Shown one piece after another: positions 8,081 through 17,238 of a stretch of 64,000 bases of DNA. The notes under the pieces are model-generated. The model was given only the letters and a program-made list of their open reading frames with translations, made no database searches and had not been told where the DNA came from. The number at the start of each line of letters is the position of its first letter. The first letter of the stretch is position 1. This stretch comes from Bifidobacterium canis. Its GTDB lineage: Bacteria > Actinomycetota > Actinomycetes > Actinomycetales > Bifidobacteriaceae. The stretch is from the NCBI RefSeq assembly GCF_009727065.1, contig NZ_WNLP01000006.1, positions 62,001 through 126,000 of the forward strand, in the 5' to 3' direction. The translations under genes and the position numbers were made by a program.

Positions 8081-10084
8081 ATGAACGAAGACGCTCAGGA
8101 TTCACCACACGCAACGTTCGATGTGAACGCGTTTCTCGCCGGTCTTGACGACCTGTTCGCGAATCACACGGCGAAAGACAAGGCCGACGACTACCTCAAG
8201 CAGGCGATGGCCGACGCCGAGAATGCCGAGGATTGGGGCGGCTTGCTCACTGTGCTCAACGAGACGATGGGATTCTACCGTTCGCAAGGCAGGCATGACG
8301 ACAATCAATGGATTATTCAGCGTGCGCTCGAGCTCGCGCTTCGCATGGGGTTGGAGGGCACTGAGGCGTGGACGACGACGCTGATCAACGCGGCGACGTC
8401 GCAACGCGCCGCCGGAAATTTCGATCAGGCTCAAGAACTGTTCGATCAGGCGCTCGATTCGGCGCGCGCCACCTATGCTCCGAATGATCGTCGGCTCGCC
8501 GCCTTGCATAACAACCGTTCGATGCTGTTCAGCGAAACGAATCGCAAAGATCAGGCGATTGCCGAACTGCGCGCTTCGCTCGATATTCTCGAGCATTCCA
8601 GTGTCGACGCGCAATCCGACGTCGACATCGCGTCGACGTGCACCAATCTGGCGTTGGCGATGCTCGACAGTCCGGAATCGACTGACTCTGAGGGAGAATT
8701 GCGTGAGGCACGCGCGTTGGCGCAACGTTCGCTTGACATCTACGAGCACGCGCACGCCCAAGGCAGCGCTCACTATGCGTCCGCGCTTGCGGGGTACGCT
8801 CACGTGTGCTTCGCCGCGCACGATTACGCCGCCGCGGTCAGCGGGTATCGCGACGCGCTGGCCGTTATTGAGCGTTGCTATGGCAAGAACACCGATTATT
8901 ACCGTGTGACTGCCGAGAATCTGGCTGAAGCGGAACGCAAGCTCGCAGCGAGCGCTCACGATAATCCACAAATTCACACTTCGCACAGTGAGCAGAGTGA
9001 CTCCGAACATCCACAGCGCACTGTGCACAATGATTCCTCTCAATCCACAGCAGACGGTGCGCAGACCGTTCACGAGAACGGGCTGCAGCTCTCTCGCGCA
9101 TATTGGCAAGAAGTCGTCAAGCCGATGCTCGCGGAAAAATATGCGGATGCCATGCCTCGCATCGCAGCGGGATTGGCCGGGCACGGTTCGGAATGCTACG
9201 GTTTCGACGACGCCATTTCGCGTGATCATGATTTCGGACCGCGCGTGTGCCTGTGGCTCACTGATGACGATTACCAAGCGTTCGGCGAACAGCTGCAGAA
9301 AGATTACGACGCACTGCCACAGGTGTTTCACAATGTTTCACGTTCCGCGACGACTCCGCGCGCGCAGGGTGCGGCGAAACGCGACGGCGTGTTCGCAATC
9401 GGCGCGTTCTTCGAACAGCTGACGGGAATGCCGCACGCTCCGGCAGAAGATGAACCGCATCTGTGGCTCTCCCTTGATGAGGCGACGCTGGCGAGCGCGA
9501 CGAACGGCCGTGTGTTCGCGGACGCGCTCGGCAAATTCTCCGCGGCGCGTCAGTCGTTCCTGCGCATGCCGGATGATGTGCTGCTGTCGCTCATCTCGCG
9601 CAGGCTGGGCATGATCTCGCAGGCGGGGCAATACAATCTGCCGCGCATGCTTCAGCGCGGCGACGGTGCCGCGGCTTGGCTGTCGATAAGCGAGTTCGCG
9701 CAGGCGACGTCATCGTTGGTGTTTCTGCTCAACAATCCGGCGAGTGTGGGGTATGCGCCGTATTACAAGTGGCGTTTCGCCGCGTTGCGCAGACTTTCCG
9801 CACGCCCTGCAGTCCTGTTGCCGCAGGTGTGCGGCGAGCTCGAGCACATACTTCAGCTCGCGTCGGCGGCGTGCTTCGGCGGCGCCGGCTTCGGCGAGGG
9901 TGGGCGCGGCGCGGCGCCCAACGTCGATGCGGTGACGCGTGATGTCGATGATATCTGCGCTCAGATAGTCGCCGTATTGCAGCAACTCGGACTTACCGAC
10001 AGCGACGAGCGTTTCCTTGAATGGCAGCGCCCGTATGTCGAATCTCATATCACGTCGACCGCAGCTTGCTTGCACAGCATCTAG
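8081..10084 (+). CDS. TPR-repeat protein with DUF4037-type nucleotidyltransferase-like domain
   Basis: A 667-residue cytoplasmic protein. Residues about 15-280 are helical TPR-like repeats (for example DQAQELFDQALDSAR and DYAAAVSGYRDALAVIE). A Ser/His/Gln linker follows, then the segment from about 340 on: RIAAGLAGHGSECYGFDDAIS, RDHDFGPRVCLWL. This matches the DUF4037 family, whose GxGSE and DHD residues resemble a polymerase-beta-type nucleotidyltransferase centre. Substrate unknown. The next gene encodes the DUF4125 partner that usually accompanies it. It follows the response regulator by about 100 bases but may have its own promoter. Confidence 0.8.
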   Translation: MNEDAQDSPHATFDVNAFLAGLDDLFANHTAKDKADDYLKQAMADAENAEDWGGLLTVLNETMGFYRSQGRHDDNQWIIQRALELALRMGLEGTEAWTTTLINAATSQRAAGNFDQAQELFDQALDSARATYAPNDRRLAALHNNRSMLFSETNRKDQAIAELRASLDILEHSSVDAQSDVDIASTCTNLALAMLDSPESTDSEGELREARALAQRSLDIYEHAHAQGSAHYASALAGYAHVCFAAHDYAAAVSGYRDALAVIERCYGKNTDYYRVTAENLAEAERKLAASAHDNPQIHTSHSEQSDSEHPQRTVHNDSSQSTADGAQTVHENGLQLSRAYWQEVVKPMLAEKYADAMPRIAAGLAGHGSECYGFDDAISRDHDFGPRVCLWLTDDDYQAFGEQLQKDYDALPQVFHNVSRSATTPRAQGAAKRDGVFAIGAFFEQLTGMPHAPAEDEPHLWLSLDEATLASATNGRVFADALGKFSAARQSFLRMPDDVLLSLISRRLGMISQAGQYNLPRMLQRGDGAAAWLSISEFAQATSSLVFLLNNPASVGYAPYYKWRFAALRRLSARPAVLLPQVCGELEHILQLASAACFGGAGFGEGGRGAAPNVDAVTRDVDDICAQIVAVLQQLGLTDSDERFLEWQRPYVESHITSTAACLHSI

Positions 10085-10125
10085 CGCTGCGCACACAATT
10101 TGCAAAACTTTTGTAAGGAGACAGA

Positions 10126-10736
10126 GTGAACGAACAACAGTTGGTTTCGCAGATCATCAACGAGGAGTGGAACCAGTTCCAGCACACGAACAATGAGGGC
10201 GGACGCGCGAATTGCCAAGGAAACAAGCCGATGTTTCAGATCATGCGCGCCAGTCAGTTCGACACGTGGCCGCAGCCGCTGCTCGAGTCGTATCTGAGTG
10301 ATTTGCAGGCGGCGGATGCGAGCGGACGCAACTTGGTGACCGAAAATACGCGCGCATGATGGCGTCGACCGCACCGAGCATCTATCAGCGTGACCTCGAA
10401 CCGTATCTGCCGGTGCTTTCGGAGCAGCGCGTCGCCCAGCAGGAGCGTATCATCGCGCAGCAGCTGGCGTGGGCGCGCGATTTCGTGAACCGATACCCTC
10501 GCCTCGGCGCGGGTATGCGCGTGCTGGAAACCGCGCAAGACACCGAGGAATCCACGTCGTTCGAAACGTATCTGCGCGGCGAATTGGGCACCTATTCGCA
10601 GCGCACGCTCGACCTGTATCAGCAGTTCGTGAACGATCTGGCAAGCAAACAAGAGAATCTGACCGAGCAGACGGTGCGCAACACCGTGCGGCTCTCCGGC
10701 TTCGACTCGCTCGATGAGGCGGAACAGGCACAGTAA
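10126..10736 (+). CDS. DUF4125-family protein, frameshifted as read
   Basis: The first frame (GTG at 10126, with AAGGAG six bases upstream) gives NEQQLVSQIINEEWNQFQ, NNEGGRANCQG, FQIMRASQFDTW, then ends at 10359. The second frame continues MMASTAPSIYQRDLEPYLP to 10736. Adding one A to the run at 10343-10346 joins them through TEKYARMMASTAP, giving about 203 residues, the expected length. The family has a conserved WxxFxxVNNEGGRAxCQ signature but no established function. It sits 41 bases after the DUF4037 gene, so the pair is probably co-expressed and may act on the same substrate. Confidence 0.78.
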
Positions 10737-10787
10737 TGCATTGCGAACGACGGCACGGAAAATCCACGTGAACAGTAGAGTGTTATT

Positions 10788-12386
10788 GTGCAGCATTTCT
10801 TGAAGCAATTCGCGTGGACGCTCGGCGTTTCAATCCTCATGGTCGCATTGTTCGCAGGTTTGGGCATCGCCATGGAGCCGAAGTGGTCCGTCAAACCGCT
10901 TTCCACGCATCTGACGGTGGCTGAAAGCAACACGCAGATCAAAGCGAAAGGCATAGCCACTCCCCAGGAGGGCACTTACAAAGTCAAGGAAACGCATACG
11001 ACGCTCACCATAAGCGACGGGAAAACGGTGAATGCGATCATCCGCGAACCGGTCGGCGCGCCGGCGAACCGTGCGGCGTGCGTGTTCGTGCACGGAGCCG
11101 GCACCGGCAAAGCGGAGGAGGTGTATGCAGATCTGGCGAGCGCGATGGCTTCGGCGGGCATCACCACACTTGTGCAAGACAAGCGTCTCGACAACTATTC
11201 GGCGTTGCACCGCGACTACGATTCGAATGCCGAGGATTACCTGGTCGGCTTGAACACGCTGCGCAAATGCAAGGGTGTGAACCCGAAGATGGTGGGATTG
11301 TACGCCGAATCCGAAGGCACATGGATCGCGTCGGTGATGACGCATAAAGACAAATCGATCGCCTTCCAGATTCTCACCTCCGCACCCGTGTATTCGGGGC
11401 GTCAACAGATGGCAATGGCTGCCACCGAATACCTCCACATCATCGGTGCGCCGAACGGCGTGGTGAACATCATTCCACGCTTACTGAGCTTGAACTTCTC
11501 GTCACTGGGATTGCAGTACGCGGATTTCGATGCCGACGCCTACCGCGATTCACTGACGATGCCATTGCTGATCAACTACGGCACGATCGACCCGTCGATG
11601 CCCATTGAGCAGGGCGCGCAGCAACTGCTCGCCGATGCGCATAGCGTAGGCAATTCGAACGTGGTCGTGCGCTACTACCCCACCAACCACCAGATGCGCA
11701 CCGGCTCGTCGCTGTCGTTGCCCGGGTTGCCGTTGGAGAAGAACTACACGCATAATCTCGAGGATTGGGTCAACTCGATTGCGGCGGGCGCCACCGCCTC
11801 CGACTGGCAGACGCCGATGATCGCCGGCTCCACGCCGTATCAGGAATATGCTGTGCCCGACAACATCAGGCCTGGGCTCATACGCTCGGTGAACGTACTA
11901 TTCGTGCTTATAGCCGTGTGCCTGATCTCCTGGCTGCTCACCGTCGGCTGCTGCATCGGGGCGTTCGCGCAACGTCGCAGAAAAGCCGCACAAACAGTGG
12001 ATGCGAATGGGCGCGTTGTCGTGCACCGTTTCGCCACGCTTTCGAAAGTGCTGATCATCACGAACATCGTGTTGTTGCCGTTGTCGATAGCCGGTTTCGT
12101 CTGGTATTTCGTCGTCGCCGCGAAATCGGCTGTGTCGTTGACCGACAACGCGGCGGTGCTCACCGCCGGCTGGAATGCGTTGCGCTGCGGTTTCCTGATA
12201 TTGATCGTCATGAACAGTTGGATGTGGGTGCGCATGTTCTTCTTCTACGGTCCCGGGCGCATCGATCGCGATGAGCCGAAGAGCAATACTCGTTTGGCGA
12301 AAGGCCATACGATAACCGTTGCGCTGCTTTCGGTGAGTGTGCTGTGCGCGTTGACGCTCGGCGCGTTCTTCGGATTGGTCGGCTGA
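10788..12386 (+). CDS. Membrane-anchored alpha/beta hydrolase
   Basis: A 532-residue protein starting at GTG. An N-terminal membrane segment (about 8-28) is followed by an extracytoplasmic alpha/beta hydrolase domain: oxyanion strand VFVHGAGTGK, nucleophile elbow YAESEGTW (Ala replaces the first Gly of GxSxG), candidate acid in YGTIDPSMP and histidine in TNHQMRTG. Four hydrophobic segments fill the last 170 residues (about 365-390, 420-440, 455-475 and 505-528), so the enzyme domain is held at the membrane at both ends. Substrate unknown; peptide, lipid or ester hydrolysis are all possible. No operon partner. Confidence 0.82.
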   Translation: MQHFLKQFAWTLGVSILMVALFAGLGIAMEPKWSVKPLSTHLTVAESNTQIKAKGIATPQEGTYKVKETHTTLTISDGKTVNAIIREPVGAPANRAACVFVHGAGTGKAEEVYADLASAMASAGITTLVQDKRLDNYSALHRDYDSNAEDYLVGLNTLRKCKGVNPKMVGLYAESEGTWIASVMTHKDKSIAFQILTSAPVYSGRQQMAMAATEYLHIIGAPNGVVNIIPRLLSLNFSSLGLQYADFDADAYRDSLTMPLLINYGTIDPSMPIEQGAQQLLADAHSVGNSNVVVRYYPTNHQMRTGSSLSLPGLPLEKNYTHNLEDWVNSIAAGATASDWQTPMIAGSTPYQEYAVPDNIRPGLIRSVNVLFVLIAVCLISWLLTVGCCIGAFAQRRRKAAQTVDANGRVVVHRFATLSKVLIITNIVLLPLSIAGFVWYFVVAAKSAVSLTDNAAVLTAGWNALRCGFLILIVMNSWMWVRMFFFYGPGRIDRDEPKSNTRLAKGHTITVALLSVSVLCALTLGAFFGLVG

Positions 12387-12429
12387 CCGCCTGCCGCTGT
12401 TCGACTGGCTCGGAACAGCGTACATAGCA

Positions 12430-12462
12430 AAAGTCCTGTGAAGCAATGCTCCACAGGACTTA
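12430..12462. terminator. Bidirectional terminator between the hydrolase gene and tRNA-Ser
   Basis: AAGTCCTGTG and CACAGGACTT form a perfect ten-base stem. On the minus strand it directly follows the tRNA and runs into TTTTGC; on the plus strand it is followed by ATTTGTTTG. Confidence 0.75.
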
Positions 12463-12470
12463 TTTGTTTG

Positions 12471-12555
12471 CGGATGAGGCGAGATTCGAACTCGCGGACG
12501 CTTGCGCGTCAACGGTTTTCAAGACCGTCTCCTTCGACCGCTCGGACACTCATCC
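12471..12555 (-). tRNA. tRNA-Ser (anticodon TGA)
   Basis: The acceptor GGATGAG pairs with CTCATCC. The anticodon loop CTTGAAA sits between ACGGT and ACCGT and gives TGA. The long variable arm (GACGCGCAAGCGTC region) is class II, as expected for serine. The T-arm reads GCGAG-TTCGAAT-CTCGC. CCA is not encoded. All stems are intact. Confidence 0.96.
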
Positions 12556-12629
12556 ATGTGCGTCGTGCACAGTGAGCCAGTATAGCATATGGCAAGGTAC
12601 CACAGGCTCTCAGTGCGCGGCGCAGCGAA

Positions 12630-13913
12630 TCAGGCTTCCCACTTGCGTGGTTCGATGACTTCCTTGCCACCCATGTATGGGCGCATCGCCTTCGGAATCT
12701 CGATCGAACCATCGGCGTTCTGATGGTTTTCGAGAATGGCGACGAGCCAACGGGTGGTGGCCAACGTGCCGTTGAGCGTGGCGACCGGCTGCGTACCGCC
12801 GTCGACGCGTTCGCGAATGTTCAGGCGGCGAGCCTGGTACTGCGTGCAATTCGACGTCGACGTGAGCTCACGGTAGCGTTCCTGAGTCGGCACCCAAGCC
12901 TCGCAATCGAATTTGCGGGCGGCGGAGGAACCGAGATCGCCTGCGGCGGTGTCGATGATGCGGTATGGCACCTCGACCTTGCCGAGCATCTCCTCTTCCA
13001 TCGCGAGCAGCTTCTGGTGCTCGGCGTCGGAGTCTTCAGGCTTCGCGTAAACGAACATCTCAACCTTGTCGAACTGGTGAACGCGAATGATGCCCATCGT
13101 GTCTTTACCTGCAGCGCCGGCCTCACGGCGGTAGCAGGAGCTCCAGCCGCAGTAGCGCAGCGGGCCGTCGCTCAAGTCGAGGATCTCGTTCTCGTGCATG
13201 CCGGCGAGCGCCACTTCGGAAGTGCCGACCAGATAGTCGTCATCCGGTTCGCGCAAACGGTAGATCTCATCGGCATGCGAGTTGAGGAAGCCGGTGCCAC
13301 GCATCACTTCAGGGCGCACGAGCGTCGGCGTGATCGCCAGCACGAAGCCATGCTCCTGAGCCTGATCGACTGCCATCGTCAGCATCGCGATCTGCAGGCG
13401 AGCTACATCGCCGCGCAGGAAGTAGAAGCGGGAGCCGGAAACCTTGACGCCACGCTTCATGTCGATGCCGGCAACGCCTTCGCCGAGCTCCAAGTGGTTC
13501 TTCGGCTCGAAGCCTTCGGCTGCGAAGTCGCGGATCTTACCAACCTTCTTGACGACCACGTAGTCGTCTTCACCGCCTTCCGGCGCCTGTGGCTCCACGA
13601 TGTTGGAGAGCTTCCACATCGCCGTCGTGTATTGTTCCTCGGCGGTGTCGGCACTAGCCCTGAACGACGAAACCTGTTCGGAGAGCTCCTTCGTCTCGGC
13701 GATCAGCTTGGCCTTCTCTTCCGGAGCGGCCTTGGCCACCTGCTTGCCGATCTCCTTCTGCTTGGAACGAGCTTCCTCGAACTTCTTCAGTGACGAGCGG
13801 CGTTCATCGTCTGCGCGCAGAACCTCGTCGACGAGTTCGACCGACTCGCCGCGCTTGCGCTGTGATTCCTTGACAACTTCAGGGTGTTCACGAATAAATT
13901 GAATATCGAGCAT
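12630..13913 (-). CDS. serS: Seryl-tRNA synthetase
   Basis: Charges tRNA-Ser with serine. The 427-residue product starts [14 protein letters not shown]. Residues about 30-105 form the long antiparallel coiled-coil arm that grips the tRNA-Ser variable arm. The class II core carries motif 2 ([29 protein letters not shown]) and motif 3 in the actinobacterial form [19 protein letters not shown]. The start at 13913 is chosen because upstream in-frame sequence is not family-like. The gene lies about 75 bases downstream (in transcription order, upstream) of a tRNA-Ser on the same strand. Confidence 0.96.
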   Translation of the reverse strand: MLDIQFIREHPEVVKESQRKRGESVELVDEVLRADDERRSSLKKFEEARSKQKEIGKQVAKAAPEEKAKLIAETKELSEQVSSFRASADTAEEQYTTAMWKLSNIVEPQAPEGGEDDYVVVKKVGKIRDFAAEGFEPKNHLELGEGVAGIDMKRGVKVSGSRFYFLRGDVARLQIAMLTMAVDQAQEHGFVLAITPTLVRPEVMRGTGFLNSHADEIYRLREPDDDYLVGTSEVALAGMHENEILDLSDGPLRYCGWSSCYRREAGAAGKDTMGIIRVHQFDKVEMFVYAKPEDSDAEHQKLLAMEEEMLGKVEVPYRIIDTAAGDLGSSAARKFDCEAWVPTQERYRELTSTSNCTQYQARRLNIRERVDGGTQPVATLNGTLATTRWLVAILENHQNADGSIEIPKAMRPYMGGKEVIEPRKWEA

Positions 13914-14122
13914 AAGCAAAACTCTAATGTTGCAAGCCGACAGATTCGCCGGTTTTCTCACCGTGTTCGCGCCAAAGAATAACGGACTCATCTCTGTGGG
14001 AATAGCACGCGAACGTCTGGTTTTGATATCGTGACTGAACGGGAACGGCGGATTTGCTACCATAGTAGTTTGCTGTTGTCGCGACGGCACAAGGCGTCAC
14101 CCGAGAAAGGTCGGCTAGTTCT

Positions 14123-15277
14123 ATGAATAATCAGTGGATCATTATTCTCGCGTGCATAGTCGCCGCCATCATCATCGTTGCGGGCATCGCCGTCGGCATT
14201 CGTCTTCATAGGCGTCGCAAGCGCGTGGAGCAGCTTGAGAACGACCGTCGCAACGACACCGTGCACTACGCGTTCGTCATCAACCCCAGCAAGCCGACGG
14301 CGAAGGAGACGCGCGCGTTCATCGAGCAGTTCTGCGCGGATCGTGGCGTCACCGACATCACATTCATCGAAACGCAACTCGACAAAGACGGTCGAGCCTG
14401 CGCATTGCAAGCGTTGAACGAGGGTGCCGACGTTGTGATCGCCGTGGGCGGCGACGGCACGGTGCGCACAGTCGCCAGCGCCATGGGCGGCACGAATCAT
14501 GCAATGGGCATCATTCCGATCGGCACCGGCAATCTGTTCGCGCGCAATATGAACATTCCCGTCGGAGATCTTGAGGCGGCGATGCTCATTGCGCTTTCGC
14601 ATGGGTCATACAAGGTCGATATCGGGCGTCTGACACTGCTCGACCATCCGGAGGACGATCATGGTCACGCGTTCCTGATCATCGCGGGCATCGGGTTCGA
14701 CGCACTGATGATCGACGACACCGATCCGCAGCTCAAGAAAAACATCAGTTGGCTCGCCTATTTCGTGGCAGGCGCAAAGCACCTGTTCGCCCCCAAATAT
14801 CATGCCAGCGTTGAAATAACCGACGAAGGCGGTCAACGGCATGAACGCAACGACATCGAGTTCCGCACATTCATGGCGGGCAATTGCGGCGAGATCCCGA
14901 TGTTCTCGCTTATGCCGGACGCATCGCTCAACGACGGCCTGCTCGATTTCGAGGTGATCGACACGAACGGCGGTCTGCTCGGTTGGATGAACCTGTTCGG
15001 CGATGTGGTGCATCAGACCATCACGCGCAAAGCGCAGCAAAGCCCACTGTCGGTGCATTCGAAAATTGATCAGGTGCAGGGCTTGAGCGCCGAATTGCGT
15101 TTGCAGAAAGCGGTTCCGGCGCAGGTCGACGGCGATATGCTGCCGCCGACGAAGCATATTCGCTTCAGCGTCGACCATGATGCGTTGATCGTGCGGGCGC
15201 CCGGTCAGGATGCCGAGATGACGGCTAATCTGCAGCCGATCAAGGTCGACAAGAACGGCAAACCGCAGCTCTCCTAG
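14123..15277 (+). CDS. Diacylglycerol/lipid kinase-family protein
   Basis: A 384-residue member of the DAGK catalytic superfamily. An N-terminal membrane anchor (about 5-28) and a basic stretch HRRRKR are followed by the kinase domain: VINPSKPTAKET, the nucleotide-binding IAVGGDGTVRTVASAMGG and the PIGTGNLFARN loop, then a second beta-sandwich domain ending near 355. Family members phosphorylate diacylglycerol or related lipids with ATP; the exact lipid cannot be told from sequence. The anchor would place it on the inner membrane face. Divergent from serS. Confidence 0.88.
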   Translation: MNNQWIIILACIVAAIIIVAGIAVGIRLHRRRKRVEQLENDRRNDTVHYAFVINPSKPTAKETRAFIEQFCADRGVTDITFIETQLDKDGRACALQALNEGADVVIAVGGDGTVRTVASAMGGTNHAMGIIPIGTGNLFARNMNIPVGDLEAAMLIALSHGSYKVDIGRLTLLDHPEDDHGHAFLIIAGIGFDALMIDDTDPQLKKNISWLAYFVAGAKHLFAPKYHASVEITDEGGQRHERNDIEFRTFMAGNCGEIPMFSLMPDASLNDGLLDFEVIDTNGGLLGWMNLFGDVVHQTITRKAQQSPLSVHSKIDQVQGLSAELRLQKAVPAQVDGDMLPPTKHIRFSVDHDALIVRAPGQDAEMTANLQPIKVDKNGKPQLS

Positions 15278-15301
15278 CTCTTCCCATATTTCCCTAACCA
15301 T

Positions 15302-15338
15302 ATGCAAACGATTGCACTTCTCTGGAACGCGCTAGACT
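15302..15338 (+). promoter_or_regulatory. pgm promoter with LacI-type operator-like palindrome
   Basis: TGCAA-N4-TTGCA (15302-15315) resembles LacI/GalR-family operators. It overlaps a -35-like TTGCAC (15312-15317), with TAGACT (15333-15338) 15 bases on. This would allow sugar-responsive repression of pgm. The spacer is short and no regulator gene is adjacent. Confidence 0.4.
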
Positions 15339-15420
15339 GAGAAGCATAGTTTGCGCGACGCGTTTGCCAAGCGAACATGCGTCGCCGAACACGCAATCAA
15401 CATATATGGAATGAGGAAAT

Positions 15421-17097
15421 ATGGTTGCACAGAATGCAGGACTTCCCGCCACTCCAGCGGATCTTATCGACGTTGACGAGGTGGTTGGCCGCTACTACGA
15501 CGCCGTTCCCGATCCGTCGGTTCCCGAGGAGCGCGTCATCTTCGGCACTTCCGGCCATCGCGGTTCATCTTTGAAGACTTCGTTCAACGAAGCGCATATC
15601 GTCGCCATCACGCAGGCCATCGCGGAATACCGTAAGAAGGCCGGCGTTGACGGCCCTCTCTACATCGGTCGCGATACGCACGCTCTGAGCCTGCCGGCTT
15701 GGAAGACGGCTATCGAGGTGCTCGTTGCAAACGGTGTCACCGTCTGCATCGACTCGCGCGACGATTTCACTCCGACGCCTGTCATCTCGCAGGCTATTTT
15801 GACCCACAACCGCGCGGCTGACGGCACGCAGCGTTTCGAAGGTTCCGGACTTGCGGACGGCATCGTCGTCACCCCATCGCACAACCCTCCAACCGATGGC
15901 GGCTTCAAGTATGACCCGGTCACCGGCGGCCCGGCTCCTGCCGATGTGACGAACGCCATCGCGAACCGTGCGAACGAACTGCTCGGCGACTTCCGCAACA
16001 TCAAGCGTGTGCCGTTCGAACAGGCCGTCAAGTCTGAGTTCGTGAAGCGCTTCGACTACCGCGAGCACTATGTCGACGACTTGAAGAACGTCATCGACTT
16101 CGACGTGATCCGCAACTCCGGCGTGCGCCTGGGCATCGACCCGCTCGGCGGCGCTTCCGTCAACTACTGGCCGCTCATCAACGAGAAATACAATCTCAAC
16201 ATCGGCGTCGTGCGTCCTGAAGTCGATCCGACCTGGCGCTTCATGACGATCGACCACGACGGCAAGATCCGCATGGATCCTTCGTCGCAATACGCGATGA
16301 AGGGCTTGGTCGACGCACTGAACGCCGGCGCATGGGATCACTACGATCTCGTCGGCGGCACCGACCCTGACGCCGACCGTCACGGCATCGTCTGCCCGAA
16401 CTGGGGTGTGATGAACCCGAACCACTACCTCGCTGTCTGCGTCGAATACCTGTTCGGCGGCAACCGTCCGGATTGGCCGGAGCACACCGGCGTCGGCAAG
16501 ACGCTCGTCTCCTCCTCGCTCATCGACCGAGTGGCAGCTTCCATCAACGCCCCTGTGGTCGAGGTTCCTGTCGGCTTCAAGTGGTTCGTCGACCCGCTGT
16601 TCACCGGCGAAATCGCCTTCGGCGGCGAAGAGAGCTCCGGCATGAGCTTCCTGCGCTTCGATGGCCGCGTGTGGACCACCGATAAGGATGGCATCATTCC
16701 TGATCTGCTCGCCGCAGAGATCACCGGCAAGACCGGCAAGAACCCGGCCCAGCTTCATCAGGAGCAGGTCGAGCGCTTCGGCGAGAGCTGGTATTCGCGT
16801 ATCGACACGCCGACCACGCTTGAGCAGAAGCAGAAGTTCGCCAAGCTTGACGCCAGCGATGTGACCGCCACGAAGCTCGGCGGCGAAGAGATCGAACAGA
16901 TCCTCACGAAGGCTCCTGGCAACGATGCGCCGATCGGCGGTATCAAGGTTGTGACGAAGAACAACTGGTTCGCCGCCCGCCCATCTGGCACCGAGAACAT
17001 CTACAAGGTCTACGCCGAATCCTTCGTCTCCCCTGCCACGCTCGACAGCGTGCTCAAGGAAGCCACCGAGGTCGTCGACAAGGCGCTCAGCGAGTGA
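15421..17097 (+). CDS. pgm: Phosphoglucomutase (alpha-D-glucose phosphate-specific)
   Basis: Interconverts glucose 1-phosphate and glucose 6-phosphate, linking glycogen turnover (glgX and malQ lie later in this window) to the central pathways. The 558-residue product contains the phosphoserine loop VVTPSHNPPTDGGFKY, the metal-binding loop GGTDPDADRHG, the sugar-binding GGEESSGMSFL and the phosphate-binding AARPSGTENIYKVYAE, in the usual order of the four domains. Length matches E. coli Pgm. RBS AGGAAA precedes the ATG. Single gene with its own terminator. Confidence 0.97.
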   Translation: MVAQNAGLPATPADLIDVDEVVGRYYDAVPDPSVPEERVIFGTSGHRGSSLKTSFNEAHIVAITQAIAEYRKKAGVDGPLYIGRDTHALSLPAWKTAIEVLVANGVTVCIDSRDDFTPTPVISQAILTHNRAADGTQRFEGSGLADGIVVTPSHNPPTDGGFKYDPVTGGPAPADVTNAIANRANELLGDFRNIKRVPFEQAVKSEFVKRFDYREHYVDDLKNVIDFDVIRNSGVRLGIDPLGGASVNYWPLINEKYNLNIGVVRPEVDPTWRFMTIDHDGKIRMDPSSQYAMKGLVDALNAGAWDHYDLVGGTDPDADRHGIVCPNWGVMNPNHYLAVCVEYLFGGNRPDWPEHTGVGKTLVSSSLIDRVAASINAPVVEVPVGFKWFVDPLFTGEIAFGGEESSGMSFLRFDGRVWTTDKDGIIPDLLAAEITGKTGKNPAQLHQEQVERFGESWYSRIDTPTTLEQKQKFAKLDASDVTATKLGGEEIEQILTKAPGNDAPIGGIKVVTKNNWFAARPSGTENIYKVYAESFVSPATLDSVLKEATEVVDKALSE

Positions 17098-17147
17098 TCT
17101 AAAACGCTGATCATCTGTGGGATCGCATAGATCAAACAATCAGCTGC

Positions 17148-17183
17148 AAGGTGGGGATTGCGCATTGCCGCAATCCCCACCTT
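17148..17183 (+). terminator. Terminator of pgm
   Basis: AAGGTGGGGATTGCG pairs perfectly with CGCAATCCCCACCTT around a six-base loop, followed by CGTCTTTCC. It is 50 bases after the pgm stop. Confidence 0.85.
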
Positions 17184-17238
17184 CGTCTTTCCACAGCCAC
17201 TTGCTCCCTTCTAAGAGCCACTTGCTAGAGTGAGTGGC

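Noticed and set aside
7878..10346. Programmed frameshifting in the response regulator and DUF4125 genes
   Set aside because: The runs are only four bases, there is no slippery heptamer or stimulating structure, and the same kind of break hits unrelated genes across the window.
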